A program made the translations under genes and the position numbers. Shown here piece by piece: positions 41,009 to 50,433 of a DNA stretch of 64,000 nt. The stretch's first letter is position 1; each line of letters opens with the position of its first letter. This DNA comes from Mesorhizobium loti CJ3sym (GTDB lineage: Bacteria > Pseudomonadota > Alphaproteobacteria > Rhizobiales > Rhizobiaceae), in contig NZ_AXAL01000010.1 in NCBI RefSeq assembly GCF_000472785.1, positions 186,001-250,000 on the forward strand, written 5' to 3'. The notes below the pieces were generated by a model, which searched no databases, had not been told where the DNA came from, and saw only the letters and a list, made by a program, of their open reading frames with translations.

Positions 41009-41590
41009 ATGCGGCGCGCGGCGATCGAGGAACAAGACCGATATATGCTGGAACGCCAGCGGCAGTTTCGTGCGGCGGCGGATGTCGTCGCCGATGCCTG
41101 GACGCGCTTCCAGGAAGTGGCGGCGGTGGCCGTCATCGGCTCCGTCGCGAAACCGCTTTGGAAAGAGGTGCCGCGCTTCAGCGAATTCCGGCGCGCCCGG
41201 ATCGAGGTCTGGCATGAATGCAGCGACCTTGACCTGGCACTCTGGCTCGATTCGCAGGAACGACTTGGCGAACTGCGTCGCGCCGCCGCGCTTGCCCTGC
41301 GCCAGGCGTTCGAGAAAGGGAACGGGATCAGCGTTGCCGATCATCAGTTGGACGTCTTCCTGATCGAACCGCGCACCGATGCCTATCTCGGCCGGCTCTG
41401 CAAGTTCAGCCAATGTCCGAAGCAGAAACTCGACTGCCTGGTTCCTAGCTGCGGCGAGATTGCCTTCAACAGGCGCTTCGCCGAATTCACGCCGCACGCC
41501 GATCTGCTCATCCCAGCCGAAGGCGCAATGCTTTACAAGCGCGGCGTTGGCCGGTTGCGCTCCGCGCTAAATCTGCCGCAGACTAGGTAG
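41009..41590 (+). CDS. Nucleotidyltransferase-like protein
   Basis: 193 residues, start 2 bp after the previous stop. A pol-beta-type nucleotidyltransferase pattern is visible: VAVIGSVAKPLW supplies the GS motif and ECSDLDLALWLD the two metal aspartates, with a third acidic residue possible in LDVFLIEP. A cysteine-containing region (FSQCPKQKLDCLVPSCGEI) follows. It probably formed a two-gene unit with the intact version of the truncated DUF6880 gene. Function unknown; a toxin/antitoxin or RNA-modifying role is only a guess. Confidence 0.65.
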   Translation: MRRAAIEEQDRYMLERQRQFRAAADVVADAWTRFQEVAAVAVIGSVAKPLWKEVPRFSEFRRARIEVWHECSDLDLALWLDSQERLGELRRAAALALRQAFEKGNGISVADHQLDVFLIEPRTDAYLGRLCKFSQCPKQKLDCLVPSCGEIAFNRRFAEFTPHADLLIPAEGAMLYKRGVGRLRSALNLPQTR

Positions 41591-41715
41591 AGTTCTTCTC
41601 GGGCAGTCGGTGCGCCTTCAAAAGCCGGGAAATCGCGTGAAGCTTTGCGAAAGTTTGCGTCTGCTCACATTAACTGCCACATATTGCAACATCAAAGCTC
41701 GACTTGAGGATCGCT

Positions 41716-42510
41716 ATGTCTCCCGTCAGCCGCCTGCCGGCACGCGCGCTTGCCCCGCGCCGCCATGACGAGATCCTGAGACGGCTGAGCGCCCAGGGCT
41801 CCGTCAGTGTTGCCGAGCTGGCTGAATTCTTCGACGTTTCCCGCGAAACCATCCGCCGCGATTTGAAGTTGCTTTCGGATCAGGGCAGGCTCGGCATCGT
41901 GCATGGCGGTGCTGCCCGCTTCGAGCCGAGCGAACCGGCGATGAGCCTGCGCAGCCAGGAAAATGCCGGTGGCAAGGCGGCGATCGGCAAGGCGGCCGCC
42001 GGCCTGGTCAGGGATGGCATGGTGGTGTTTCTCGATTCCGGCACCACCACCTTGGCCGTCGCGCAGGCCATGGCCGGACTGCACGACCTCACCATCTGCA
42101 CCGCCAGCCTGAAGATCGCGTTGCATCTGTGCCATGTCCCCGGCATGCGCGTACACATGCTGGGCGGTGAAATCGATCCGGGCGAGGAGGCGGCTTCCGG
42201 CATCGATACGCTCGAGGTCATGGCCCGCTTTCGCGTCGACATCGCCTTTCTCGGTGGCGGCGCGCTGTCTCCGGACGGCGAGGTCACGGACTTCACCCGC
42301 GCCGGCGCCGAGCAACGCGGCCGCATGATCGCACTCGCCGGCAAGGCTTATTTCGTGCTCGACAGCAGCAAGTTCGGCAAGCTGACGCCGCTCCGGATTC
42401 CGAACTTCGACCGCGCGGCCGGCGTGGTCGTCGACGCCAGTCCCGAACCGGCCCTCGTCGAGGCGCTTTCGCAAAACGGACCTGAACTCATCGTTGCAAC
42501 CTTGATGTGA
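41716..42510 (+). CDS. DeoR/GlpR family regulator
   Basis: 264 residues from ATG 41716 (GAGGA five bases upstream). The N-terminal helix-turn-helix is classic DeoR (RRHDEILRRLSAQGSVSVAELAEFFDVSRETIRRDL), followed by the hinge GRLGIVHGGAAR and a DeoR-C sugar-phosphate-sensing domain (FLDSGTTTLAVAQAM, HMLGGEIDPG). It is 76 bp upstream of the flavoprotein gene and is likely its regulator. A 10-bp direct repeat in that gap could be the binding site. Confidence 0.87.
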   Translation: MSPVSRLPARALAPRRHDEILRRLSAQGSVSVAELAEFFDVSRETIRRDLKLLSDQGRLGIVHGGAARFEPSEPAMSLRSQENAGGKAAIGKAAAGLVRDGMVVFLDSGTTTLAVAQAMAGLHDLTICTASLKIALHLCHVPGMRVHMLGGEIDPGEEAASGIDTLEVMARFRVDIAFLGGGALSPDGEVTDFTRAGAEQRGRMIALAGKAYFVLDSSKFGKLTPLRIPNFDRAAGVVVDASPEPALVEALSQNGPELIVATLM

Positions 42511-42540
42511 TATTTTGTGACTTTTTGAGTTGATATTTGG
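42508..42540. promoter_or_regulatory. Direct repeat, possible DeoR site
   Basis: TGATATTTTG (42508-42517) and TGATATTTGG (42531-42540) repeat with a 23-bp period in the AT-rich gap before the dehydrogenase gene. The first copy overlaps the regulator's stop codon. A helical-phase direct repeat would suit a DeoR-type oligomer. Inference only. Confidence 0.3.
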
Positions 42541-42586
42541 CTTTTCTATGGTAGTGTTCGCCATCCCTTCAAATGGCGGAACGCTC

Positions 42587-45064
42587 ATGGCACATGAATT
42601 TCCCACCCAGGCCCGTGTTGTCATTGTCGGCGGCGGCATCATTGGCTGCTCTGTCGCCTATCACCTGACCAAGCTCGGCTGGAGCGATGTCGTGCTGCTC
42701 GACCAGGGACAACTCAGCGGCGGCACCACCTGGCATGCCGCCGGCCTTGTCGGCCAGTTGCGCAGCCATTCCAACATGACCAGCCTGATCCGATATTCGA
42801 CGCAGCTCTACAGCGAGTTGGAGGCCGAGACGGGGCTGGCAACAGGCTGGAAGAATTGCGGTTCGCTGTCGGTGGCGCGCACCGCAGACCGCATGACCGT
42901 GCTGAAGCGCTCGGCCGCGTCGGCGCGCGCGCAGGGGGTCGAGATCGACGTAATTTCGCCGAAAGAGGCAGCCGATCTGTGGCCGGTGATGGCAACCGAT
43001 GACCTTGTCGGCGCCGTCTGGTTGCCGGGAGATGGCAAGGCCAATCCGACGGATTTGACGCAATCGTTGGCCAAGGGCGCGCGCAATGGCGGTGCCAAAA
43101 TTTTCGAGCGGGTGAAGGTTACCGGCATCACGGTGAAGAACGGTGTCGCCTGCGGTGTCGAGACGGACCGGGGCGACATATCAGCCGAGATCGTCGTCAA
43201 CTGCGCCGGCCAGTGGGCGCGCAAGGTCGGGCTGATGTGCGGCGTCTCGGTGCCGCTGCACTCGGCCGAGCACATGTACATCGTCACCGGCAGGATCGAG
43301 GGCGTCCATCCGGACCTGCCGGTCATGCGCGACCCCGATGGTTTCATCTATTTCAAGGAAGAGGTTGGCGGCCTGGTCATGGGCGGCTTCGAGCCGCATG
43401 CCAAGCCGTGGGGCATGAACGGCATCCCGGAAAATTTCGAATTCGCGCTGCTGCCAGACGATTGGGACCAGTTTGAGATCCTGATGGAAAATGCATTGAT
43501 CCGCGTGCCGCAATTGGCGCAGGCCGAGGTCAAGAAGTTCTACAACGGTCCAGAGAGCTTCACGCCGGACAACAACTTCATCCTCGGCGAGGCGCCGGAG
43601 CTGAAGAATTTCTACGTCGGCGCCGGCTTCAACTCGATGGGTATCGCCAGTGCCGGCGGTGCGGGCAGGGCGCTTGCCGAATGGATCGTCAACAGCGCGC
43701 CGACCATGGATCTATGGCCGGTCGATATCAGACGCTTCGCCGCGTTCAACAACAATTCGCGCTGGCTGCATGACCGCGTGAAAGAGACGCTTGGCCTGCA
43801 TTACGCTATGCCGTGGCTGAACCGCGAACTGGATACCGCACGACCTTTCCGTCGCTCACCGCTCTATGACCGGCTTGGGGCAAAAGGTGCTTGCTTCGGT
43901 TCGAAGATGGGCTGGGAGCGCGCCAACTGGTTTGCCGCTCCGGGAGAGAAGGCTGAGAACGACTACGCCTTCGGCCGCCAGAACTGGCACGAGGCGGTCA
44001 AGCGCGAGATGAAGGCAACGCGCGAAGCGGTCGCCATCTTCGACCAGACCTCCTTCGCCAAGCTCCTCGTCCAGGGCCGCGATGCCTGTGAAGTACTGAA
44101 CCGCATCTGCGCCGGCAATGTCGACGTGCCGGTCGGGACGTCGGTCTACACGGGCGTGCTCAATGATCGCGGCGGTTACGAAAGCGACCTCACCATGATG
44201 CGGCTCGGTGCTGAGAAATTCCTGATCGTCACTGGTTCAGCGCAAGCGGTCCACGATGCCGACTGGATCGTGAAGAACATTCCAGCCGATGCCCATGCCA
44301 TCCTGACCGACGTCACCTCGTCCTATGCGGTGCTGGCTGTGATGGGGCCGCGTTCGCGCGATCTGCTCGGCAAATTGTCGTCAGCGGATCTTTCCAATGC
44401 CGGCTTCCCCTTTGCCACCATCCGCGAGATCGATATCGGCTATGCCACCGCCTATGCCAACCGCATGACCTATGTCGGCGAGCTCGGCTGGGAACTGATT
44501 GTGCCGACCGAATTCGCCGTCGGTGTCTATGAGGCGCTGCATGAGGCGGGCCGTGAATTCGGCTTAGCTGACGCCGGCTACTACGCGCTCGACGCCTTGC
44601 GCATCGAAAAAGGCTTTCGCGCTTGGGGCAGGGAGCTGACGCCTGACATCGACTCTTGGCAGGCCGGGCTCGGCTTTGCCGTGGCCATGGACAAGCCAGG
44701 TGGCTTCATCGGCCGAGAGGCGTTGGTCAAGGCAAAGCCATCGGCGGCACCGGCAAAGCGCATCGTGCTGTTCACGCTCGACGACGCCGAGCCGATGCTG
44801 TGGGGCGGCGAGCTGATCCTGCGTGACGGCAAACCGGTCGGCGAGGTCCGCTCCGCTGCCTACGGCCACACCCTTGGCCGCTCGGTCGCGCTTGGGCTGA
44901 TCGAAAACGAGGCTGGTGTCGATGCCGCGTTTCTCACCAGCGGTCGTTTCGAGATCGATCTCGCCGGCGTCCGCCATGCCGCGACAGCGCATCTGCGCAG
45001 CCCCTACGACCCGAAATCGGAGCGGGTGAAGGCGGATGTGGTGGAGGTGAGGGCGGCGGCTTAA
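42587..45064 (+). CDS. Dimethylglycine/sarcosine dehydrogenase-like flavoprotein (DAO + GcvT)
   Basis: 825 residues from ATG 42587. The N-terminal DAO domain has the FAD motif VVIVGGGIIGCSVAYHL and His50 in GGTTWHAAGL, the residue that in dimethylglycine dehydrogenase holds FAD covalently. A connecting FAO_M domain and a C-terminal GcvT/aminomethyltransferase domain (about 420-810, with ALRIEKGFRAWGREL) complete the family layout, normal length. It would demethylate an N-methyl amine and pass the one-carbon unit to folate. Controlled probably by the preceding DeoR protein. The substrate may be dimethylglycine, sarcosine or another methylated amine. Confidence 0.88.
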   Translation: MAHEFPTQARVVIVGGGIIGCSVAYHLTKLGWSDVVLLDQGQLSGGTTWHAAGLVGQLRSHSNMTSLIRYSTQLYSELEAETGLATGWKNCGSLSVARTADRMTVLKRSAASARAQGVEIDVISPKEAADLWPVMATDDLVGAVWLPGDGKANPTDLTQSLAKGARNGGAKIFERVKVTGITVKNGVACGVETDRGDISAEIVVNCAGQWARKVGLMCGVSVPLHSAEHMYIVTGRIEGVHPDLPVMRDPDGFIYFKEEVGGLVMGGFEPHAKPWGMNGIPENFEFALLPDDWDQFEILMENALIRVPQLAQAEVKKFYNGPESFTPDNNFILGEAPELKNFYVGAGFNSMGIASAGGAGRALAEWIVNSAPTMDLWPVDIRRFAAFNNNSRWLHDRVKETLGLHYAMPWLNRELDTARPFRRSPLYDRLGAKGACFGSKMGWERANWFAAPGEKAENDYAFGRQNWHEAVKREMKATREAVAIFDQTSFAKLLVQGRDACEVLNRICAGNVDVPVGTSVYTGVLNDRGGYESDLTMMRLGAEKFLIVTGSAQAVHDADWIVKNIPADAHAILTDVTSSYAVLAVMGPRSRDLLGKLSSADLSNAGFPFATIREIDIGYATAYANRMTYVGELGWELIVPTEFAVGVYEALHEAGREFGLADAGYYALDALRIEKGFRAWGRELTPDIDSWQAGLGFAVAMDKPGGFIGREALVKAKPSAAPAKRIVLFTLDDAEPMLWGGELILRDGKPVGEVRSAAYGHTLGRSVALGLIENEAGVDAAFLTSGRFEIDLAGVRHAATAHLRSPYDPKSERVKADVVEVRAAA

Positions 45065-45930
45065 TCCACCGACATCGAGCGCGCCATGTCGAGAAAGGCG
45101 CGCACCAGCTTGCCGCCGCTGCGTTCGCGCAAGCAGATCAGCGCTTCGTCCATCAAGGTTTCGGGCGCGTCGATGGTGATCGCAACCAGGCGCGAATCCT
45201 GGCCGAATTCGGCCGCCGAGACAAAGCCGATGCCGGCACCGGAGGCGACGATCTCGCGGACCGCTTCGCGGCCCTCGGCCTCGATCGCCGGCCTCAATTC
45301 GATCTTCGAAGCTGCGGCGAGGTCTTCGAGCTTCTGGCGCGTCTTCGAGCCGCGCTCGCGCATGACCAGCGATTCCTGCGCGAGTTGTTTCAGCGTCAGC
45401 GACTTTTTGCCCGACAGCGGATGGTCGACGGAGGTGAAGGCGATGATCGGGGTGGAGTTCAGTTTCAACACCTCGAAATCACGCCCGGTCGGTATCTCGC
45501 CCAGGACGCCGATGTCGGCATCGTAGCTGTAGAGACTGCTGATCACCGTCTCGGTATTGCCGGCACGCACCGAAACCTGGACGCCGGGATAACGCGCCCG
45601 GAAACTGCCGAGGATGTGCAGCAAATGATGCGCGGCATCGGCGACGATGCGCAGCGTGCCGGAGCGCAACGCGCGGGACTCTGTAAGGAGCTCCAGCGCT
45701 TGCTGTTCGGTATCGAACATGCGGTGGGTAATCTCGAGCAGTTTCTGGCCGGAATGGGTGAGCGTGACCTGCTTCTTGTTCCGGTTGAACAGCAGCACGT
45801 CATACTCTTCCTCAAGCTTGCGCACTTGATCCGATATGGCCGGCTGGGTCAGGAACAGCGCTTCGGCGGCACGCGAAAAACCGCCTGATATGGCCACCTG
45901 ATGAAAGGCCCGCAGCTGAACGTAGCGCAT
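45061..45930 (-). CDS. LysR family regulator, probably of the phosphonate genes
   Basis: 289 residues. Standard LysR: helix-turn-helix at residues 4-60 (QLRAFHQVAISGGFSRAAEALFLTQPAISDQVRKLE) and a two-lobe effector domain. It overlaps the end of the flavoprotein gene by 4 bp tail to tail and is divergent from the Na/Pi transporter. A GATTT(G/T)AC element in its upstream region recurs before phnW and before phnS, so I infer control of the aminoethylphosphonate system. Confidence 0.85.
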   Translation of the reverse strand: MRYVQLRAFHQVAISGGFSRAAEALFLTQPAISDQVRKLEEEYDVLLFNRNKKQVTLTHSGQKLLEITHRMFDTEQQALELLTESRALRSGTLRIVADAAHHLLHILGSFRARYPGVQVSVRAGNTETVISSLYSYDADIGVLGEIPTGRDFEVLKLNSTPIIAFTSVDHPLSGKKSLTLKQLAQESLVMRERGSKTRQKLEDLAAASKIELRPAIEAEGREAVREIVASGAGIGFVSAAEFGQDSRLVAITIDAPETLMDEALICLRERSGGKLVRAFLDMARSMSVD

Positions 45931-46002
45931 CTTCTCCGCCTCCGAGACCGCTGATATCGACAGCAGTCTATCATAAGGTGTACTAACTAAAAGATAGAAA
46001 CG

Positions 46003-46021
46003 AACGATTTGACTTATGTCG
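46003..46021. promoter_or_regulatory. GATTT(T/G)AC element 1 (lysR / Na-Pi intergenic)
   Basis: AACGATTTGACTTATGTCG (46003-46021) lies in the divergent region between lysR and the Na/Pi gene. Compare site 2 (47855-47875), which starts AACGATTTTAC and ends ATATGTCG, and site 3 (54668-54686) with GATTTTACTTAT. Probable LysR-type box. Confidence 0.5.
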
Positions 46022-46079
46022 CGTCGATCATCAGCCTTACGATGGGTCGACGTCCCTGCCGGCCTTTGGAGGCGCGGCC

Positions 46080-47786
46080 ATGCAATTTTCCATCATCCTG
46101 CTGCATCTGGCGGGCGCCGTCATGCTGCTGCTTTGGGCCGTGCGCATGGTACGCACCGGCGTCGAGCGCGCCTGCGGCCCCACACTGCGCGATGCGCTGA
46201 GACAAGCCCGGGGCGCCCGGATCAGGTCGGCGGGCGTCGGCACGCTGCTTGCGGTGCTTCTGCAGAGCTCCACCGCCGTGGCCGTGCTCGCGGCCGGCTT
46301 TGCCGCCAGCGGCATGGTGTCGGTATCCGCCGGACTGGCGATCCTTTTGGGCGCAGACCTTGGGTCGGCGCTGGTGGTGCAGGTACTGTCGTTCGACCTC
46401 AGCTGGCTGGTGCCGGCGCTGATCCTGGTCGGCGGCGCAATGTTCCTGAAGTTCGAGGCGCGCGGCGTCAAGCAAGTCGGACGCATCCTGATGGGCATCG
46501 CCTTCGTTCTGCTGTCGCTGCACATGATCGGCGAGGCGACCGCGCCAATGCGGCAGAGCATATTGCTGCCCCTGGTGATTTCCTATTTGCGCTCCGATTA
46601 TTTCACGGCCTTTGCCGCCGCTGCGCTGTTCACATGGCTGATCCATTCCAGCGTGGCGGCTATCCTTTTGTTCGTCACGCTCGCAGCACAGGGCGTCCTG
46701 CCGGTCGAGGTCGGTCTGTTCTTCATCCTCGGCGCCAATTGCGGCGGCGCACTGATTGCCGTGTGGCTGACGCGCGGCGAGGCTGTCGAGGCGCGCCGTG
46801 TTCCGCTCGGCAACCTGATCTTCCGTGGCACGGCGGCACTCGCCGCCTTGTTCGCGCTTCAGGCCGTGGCGTTTCCGACGGATATGTTCGGCGCGACCGA
46901 AGGCCGCCAACTGGTCAATCTGCATCTCGCTTTCAATCTGGCGCTCGTCGTCTGCTGCTTGCCCTTCGCGGGATTGATGGAGCGGCTGGTCAGCTTGCTG
47001 ATCCCCGACAAGCCCCCGGCAAAGGCGGGCGAGGATGCGGACCTCATGTCGCGTCGAGCCAGCGCGCTCGACCGCGGCGTCATGCGCACGCCGGGCCTTG
47101 CTTTTGCCAGCGCGACGCGCGAGTTGCTGCGCATGGGCGAGGTCGTCGAGGTGATGCTGCGTCCGGTGATGGATTTCTTCGATGCCGGCACCGCCGAGCA
47201 GATCCGCCAGGCACAGAAGCTCGATGACGAGGTCAACCGCGCCCATACCGAAATCAAGCTCTACATTGCCGAGGTCAATCGCGGCAGCATGACAGCGGCC
47301 GAGGCCCAGCGCGGCATCGAGCTCACCGACTTCGCCATCAATCTCGAACGCGCCGGCGACATCGTCGCCAAGAACCTGCTCGTGCTCGCCAGGGAATTGC
47401 GCGACAAGAACCTGCGCTTTTCTAGCGATGGCTGGAGTGAACTGGCCGGGCTTCATAACCGTGTCATGGCCAACATGCAGCTTGCGCTCAACGTGCTGGT
47501 GTCGAGCGATCTCGACTCCGCGCGCCAACTCGTCGTCGAGAAGGAGCGGATGCGCAAGCTGGAACGCATGAGCCATGACCGTCATCTCAAGCGCCTGCAA
47601 TCGGGAATGCCGCAAAGCATCGACACCAGCGACATCCATCTGGAGGCGGTGAGGGCGTTGAAGGAAATCAACTCGCTGATGGCCTCGGTCGCCTATCCGC
47701 TGCTGACGCAAAGCGGCGATCTGCTCGAAAGCCGGTTGGCGAGGGGCAGCGAGGCGACAGGCGAGATGGCTTCCGCAGTGGCATGA
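46080..47786 (+). CDS. Na/Pi cotransporter family protein with PhoU-like domain
   Basis: 568 residues. The N-terminal ~330 residues hold paired Na/Pi-II repeats with the QSST motif (LLQSSTAVAVLAAGF) and a second LIHSSVAAILLF, plus GANCGGALIAVWL. The C-terminal ~220 residues form PhoU-like helices (TAEQIRQAQKLDDEVNRAHTEIKLY, ELTDFAINLERAGDIVAKNLL). It moves phosphate with sodium. Its place in a phosphonate cluster suggests it expels Pi set free by phosphonoacetate hydrolysis, though import is also possible. Confidence 0.87.
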   Translation: MQFSIILLHLAGAVMLLLWAVRMVRTGVERACGPTLRDALRQARGARIRSAGVGTLLAVLLQSSTAVAVLAAGFAASGMVSVSAGLAILLGADLGSALVVQVLSFDLSWLVPALILVGGAMFLKFEARGVKQVGRILMGIAFVLLSLHMIGEATAPMRQSILLPLVISYLRSDYFTAFAAAALFTWLIHSSVAAILLFVTLAAQGVLPVEVGLFFILGANCGGALIAVWLTRGEAVEARRVPLGNLIFRGTAALAALFALQAVAFPTDMFGATEGRQLVNLHLAFNLALVVCCLPFAGLMERLVSLLIPDKPPAKAGEDADLMSRRASALDRGVMRTPGLAFASATRELLRMGEVVEVMLRPVMDFFDAGTAEQIRQAQKLDDEVNRAHTEIKLYIAEVNRGSMTAAEAQRGIELTDFAINLERAGDIVAKNLLVLARELRDKNLRFSSDGWSELAGLHNRVMANMQLALNVLVSSDLDSARQLVVEKERMRKLERMSHDRHLKRLQSGMPQSIDTSDIHLEAVRALKEINSLMASVAYPLLTQSGDLLESRLARGSEATGEMASAVA

Positions 47787-47854
47787 CAAAGCGGAATTTC
47801 TTCCTGAAGCCGGCAAACTTGTTCATCGCCTAAATCGATACTTCGATATGAAAT

Positions 47855-47875
47855 AACGATTTTACAAATATGTCG
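47855..47875. promoter_or_regulatory. GATTT(T/G)AC element 2 (phnW upstream)
   Basis: The site reads AACGATTTTAC, two A/T-only positions longer than element 1, then ATATGTCG. It is framed by AACGA (47855) and TCGTT (47873-47877), a T-N11-A-like LysR pattern. It is 55 bp before the phnW start. Confidence 0.5.
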
Positions 47876-47929
47876 TTCGGGCCGAGAGTAAGCCCACATC
47901 GAAAAAGCAGCGATCTGTCGGAGGACACC

Positions 47930-49132
47930 ATGCTCGCCGAGACGAAATTTGCCGCAGCAAAGCCATTGGACAAGCCGGCGCTGGGCGAGCCCTATCTGCT
48001 GACCCCGGGACCACTGACCACGGCCTATTCGGTCAAGCAGGCGATGCTACGTGACTGGGGATCATGGGACGGCGATTTTCGCGGCATGACGTCAGATATG
48101 CGCCGCCGCCTGCTGGCGCTGACGGGCGACACGAAAGATGAATTCGACTGCGTGCCGATGCAAGGCAGCGGTTCCTTCTGTGTCGAAGCGATGCTCGGCT
48201 CGTTCGTCCCGAAGGACGGCAAGGTTCTGGTGCTGGCCAACGGCGCCTATGGTCTGCGCGCGGCGCAGACCATGCAGTATCTCGGCCGCGCCTACACGCT
48301 GATCGACAAGGGCGACTATCTGCCGCCGCGTGGCGACGAAGTGGCGGCCGCGCTCGATGCCGACCCGGCCATCACCCATGTCATCGCCATCCATTGCGAG
48401 ACCAGTTCCGGCATCCTCAACCCCGTCGGCGAGATTGCCGAGGCCGTCCATACCAAGGGCCGCAAGCTGCTGGTCGATTCGATGAGCGCCTTTGGCGCCG
48501 TCGCGCTCGACGTCAACGAGATCCGTTACGAGGCGATGGTTTCTTCCGCCAACAAATGCATCGAGGGCGTGCCTGGCTTCGGCTTCATCATCGCCCGCAA
48601 GAGCGAACTCGAAGCCGCCAAGGGCCGCAGCCATTCGCTGTCGCTCGATGTCCACGCACAATGGGCGCACATGAACAAGACCGGTCAGTGGCGCTACACT
48701 CCGCCGACCCACGTCGTCGCCGCCTTCCTCGAAGCATTGCGCCAGCACGAGGCCGAAGGCGGCGTCGCCGGCCGCGGCGCCCGCTACACCAGGAACCGCG
48801 ACGTGATGGTGGCCGGCATGCGCGACCTCGGCTTCGAAACCTTGCTGAAGGACCGCTGGCTGTCGCCGATCATCGTCACCTTCTTCAACCCGGCCCATGC
48901 CAATTTCGCCTTCGAACGCTTCTACGAGCTGATGAAGGACAAGGGCTTCATCATCTATCCGGGCAAGCTGACCGCCGTTGATAGTTTCCGCGTCGGCTGC
49001 ATCGGCCAGATGGACGAACATGTCATGCGCCGCGTCGTCGAGGCGGCGGCTTTCTCGCTTCATGAGATGGGCGTCGACACCGCCGCCCCACCCGCCGCGG
49101 CACTCGCCGAACGCGCCAAACTCGCCGCCTGA
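47930..49132 (+). CDS. phnW: 2-aminoethylphosphonate:pyruvate transaminase
   Basis: 400 residues from ATG 47930, with GGAGG five bases upstream. Class V PLP enzyme that converts 2-aminoethylphosphonate plus pyruvate to phosphonoacetaldehyde plus alanine. PYLLTPGPLTTAYSVKQAML is the typical start, Asp183 in LVDSMSAFGA stacks with PLP nitrogen, and Lys209 in SSANKCIEG forms the Schiff base. First gene of phnWAY. The length is slightly above the E. coli-type family norm because of an N-terminal lead. Confidence 0.94.
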   Translation: MLAETKFAAAKPLDKPALGEPYLLTPGPLTTAYSVKQAMLRDWGSWDGDFRGMTSDMRRRLLALTGDTKDEFDCVPMQGSGSFCVEAMLGSFVPKDGKVLVLANGAYGLRAAQTMQYLGRAYTLIDKGDYLPPRGDEVAAALDADPAITHVIAIHCETSSGILNPVGEIAEAVHTKGRKLLVDSMSAFGAVALDVNEIRYEAMVSSANKCIEGVPGFGFIIARKSELEAAKGRSHSLSLDVHAQWAHMNKTGQWRYTPPTHVVAAFLEALRQHEAEGGVAGRGARYTRNRDVMVAGMRDLGFETLLKDRWLSPIIVTFFNPAHANFAFERFYELMKDKGFIIYPGKLTAVDSFRVGCIGQMDEHVMRRVVEAAAFSLHEMGVDTAAPPAAALAERAKLAA

Positions 49133-49157
49133 AGCGGCCGATCTCGAGGATTTTTCG

Positions 49158-50414
49158 ATGAACCAGATGTCTCACATCAACGTCGCGGTCAACGGCCGCA
49201 CCTACGCCTGGCCGCGCGTGCCGGCGATCGCCATCTGCCTCGACGGCTGCGAGCCGGCCTATCTCGACGAGGCAATCAAGGCCGGGCTGATGCCGGCCCT
49301 GGTCAGGATCAAGGAGAAGGGCACGGTGCGTTTTGCCCACTCGGTCATTCCGAGCTTCACCAACCCCAACAATCTGTCGATCGCCACCGGCCGGCCGCCG
49401 TCAGTGCATGGCATCTGCGGCAACTATCTCTACGAGCGCGAGACCGGCAAGGAAGTGATGATGAACGACCCGCGCTTCCTGCGCGCGCCGACCATTTTTC
49501 AAGCCTTCTACAATGCCGGCGCCAAGGTTGCCGTGGTGACCGCCAAGGACAAGCTGCGCGCGCTGCTCGGCAAGGGTCTCGCCTTTGACGATGGCCGCGC
49601 GCTGTGCTTCTCGGCCGAAAAGTCGGACACCACTACTGTCGCAGAACACGGCATCGACAATGCCTCGAAGCATTTTGGCCTGGCCGTTCCGGAGGTCTAT
49701 TCGGCCGAGCTGTCGGAATTCGTCTTCGCCGCCGGTGTTCAGCTGCTCAGGGAATTTCGCCCCGACATCATGTACCTGACGACCACCGATTATGTGCAGC
49801 ACAAATACGCGCCCGGCGTTCCCCAGGCCAACGCCTTCTACGAAATGTTCGACAAGTACCTGACCGAGCTTGACGCGCTGGGCGCCGCGATCGTCGTCAC
49901 CGCCGACCATGGCATGAAGCCCAAGCATAAGGCAGACGGTTCGCCTGACGTCGTCTATGTCCAGGACCTGCTCGACGAGTGGCTGGGCAAGGACGCTGCC
50001 CGCGTCATCCTGCCGATCACCGACCCCTATGTCGTGCATCACGGCGCACTCGGCTCTTTTGCTACGGCCTATCTTCCTGATGGCGCCGACCAGGCCGGTA
50101 TCATGGCGCGGCTGGCGGAGATCGACGGCATCATGCTGGTCGTCGACAGCCCGACAGCCTGCGAGCGCTTCGAACTGCCGGCAGACCGCATCGGCGACAT
50201 CGTCTTGATCTCTACCGAGAACAAGACGATCGGCACCTCGGAACATCGCCACGATCTGGCGGCGCTTAACGAGCCGTTGCGCTCGCATGGTGGCCTGACC
50301 GAGCAGGAGGTGCCATTCATCGTCAACCGCGTGCTGCCGGAATTGCCAAACAAACCGACACTGCGCAATTTCGACGCCTTCTATTACGCGACGATGGCGG
50401 CGGCATTGGCTTGA
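49158..50414 (+). CDS. phnA: Phosphonoacetate hydrolase
   Basis: 418 residues from ATG 49158 (GAGGA seven bases upstream). Alkaline-phosphatase superfamily enzyme that splits phosphonoacetate to acetate and phosphate. Active-site residues fall at the numbers known for the Sinorhizobium enzyme: Asp29, Thr68 nucleophile (SFTNPNN), Asp211 and His215 (TTTDYVQHKY), Asp250-His251 (TADHG), plus the late His in SHGGLTEQEVPF. 25 bp after phnW. Confidence 0.95.
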   Translation: MNQMSHINVAVNGRTYAWPRVPAIAICLDGCEPAYLDEAIKAGLMPALVRIKEKGTVRFAHSVIPSFTNPNNLSIATGRPPSVHGICGNYLYERETGKEVMMNDPRFLRAPTIFQAFYNAGAKVAVVTAKDKLRALLGKGLAFDDGRALCFSAEKSDTTTVAEHGIDNASKHFGLAVPEVYSAELSEFVFAAGVQLLREFRPDIMYLTTTDYVQHKYAPGVPQANAFYEMFDKYLTELDALGAAIVVTADHGMKPKHKADGSPDVVYVQDLLDEWLGKDAARVILPITDPYVVHHGALGSFATAYLPDGADQAGIMARLAEIDGIMLVVDSPTACERFELPADRIGDIVLISTENKTIGTSEHRHDLAALNEPLRSHGGLTEQEVPFIVNRVLPELPNKPTLRNFDAFYYATMAAALA

Positions 50415-50433
50415 TGTCGAGCGTGATTGTCGA

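Noticed and set aside
46014..47816. 600-codon open frame antisense to the Na/Pi transporter
   Set aside because: The opposite strand encodes a clear transporter. In GC-rich DNA such antisense frames are codon-bias artefacts, and the product is Gln/Arg/His-rich with no recognisable fold.
48978..49157. In-frame extension upstream of phnA
   Set aside because: It overlaps phnW. ATG 49158 has a good Shine-Dalgarno, and active-site numbering then matches the known enzyme.
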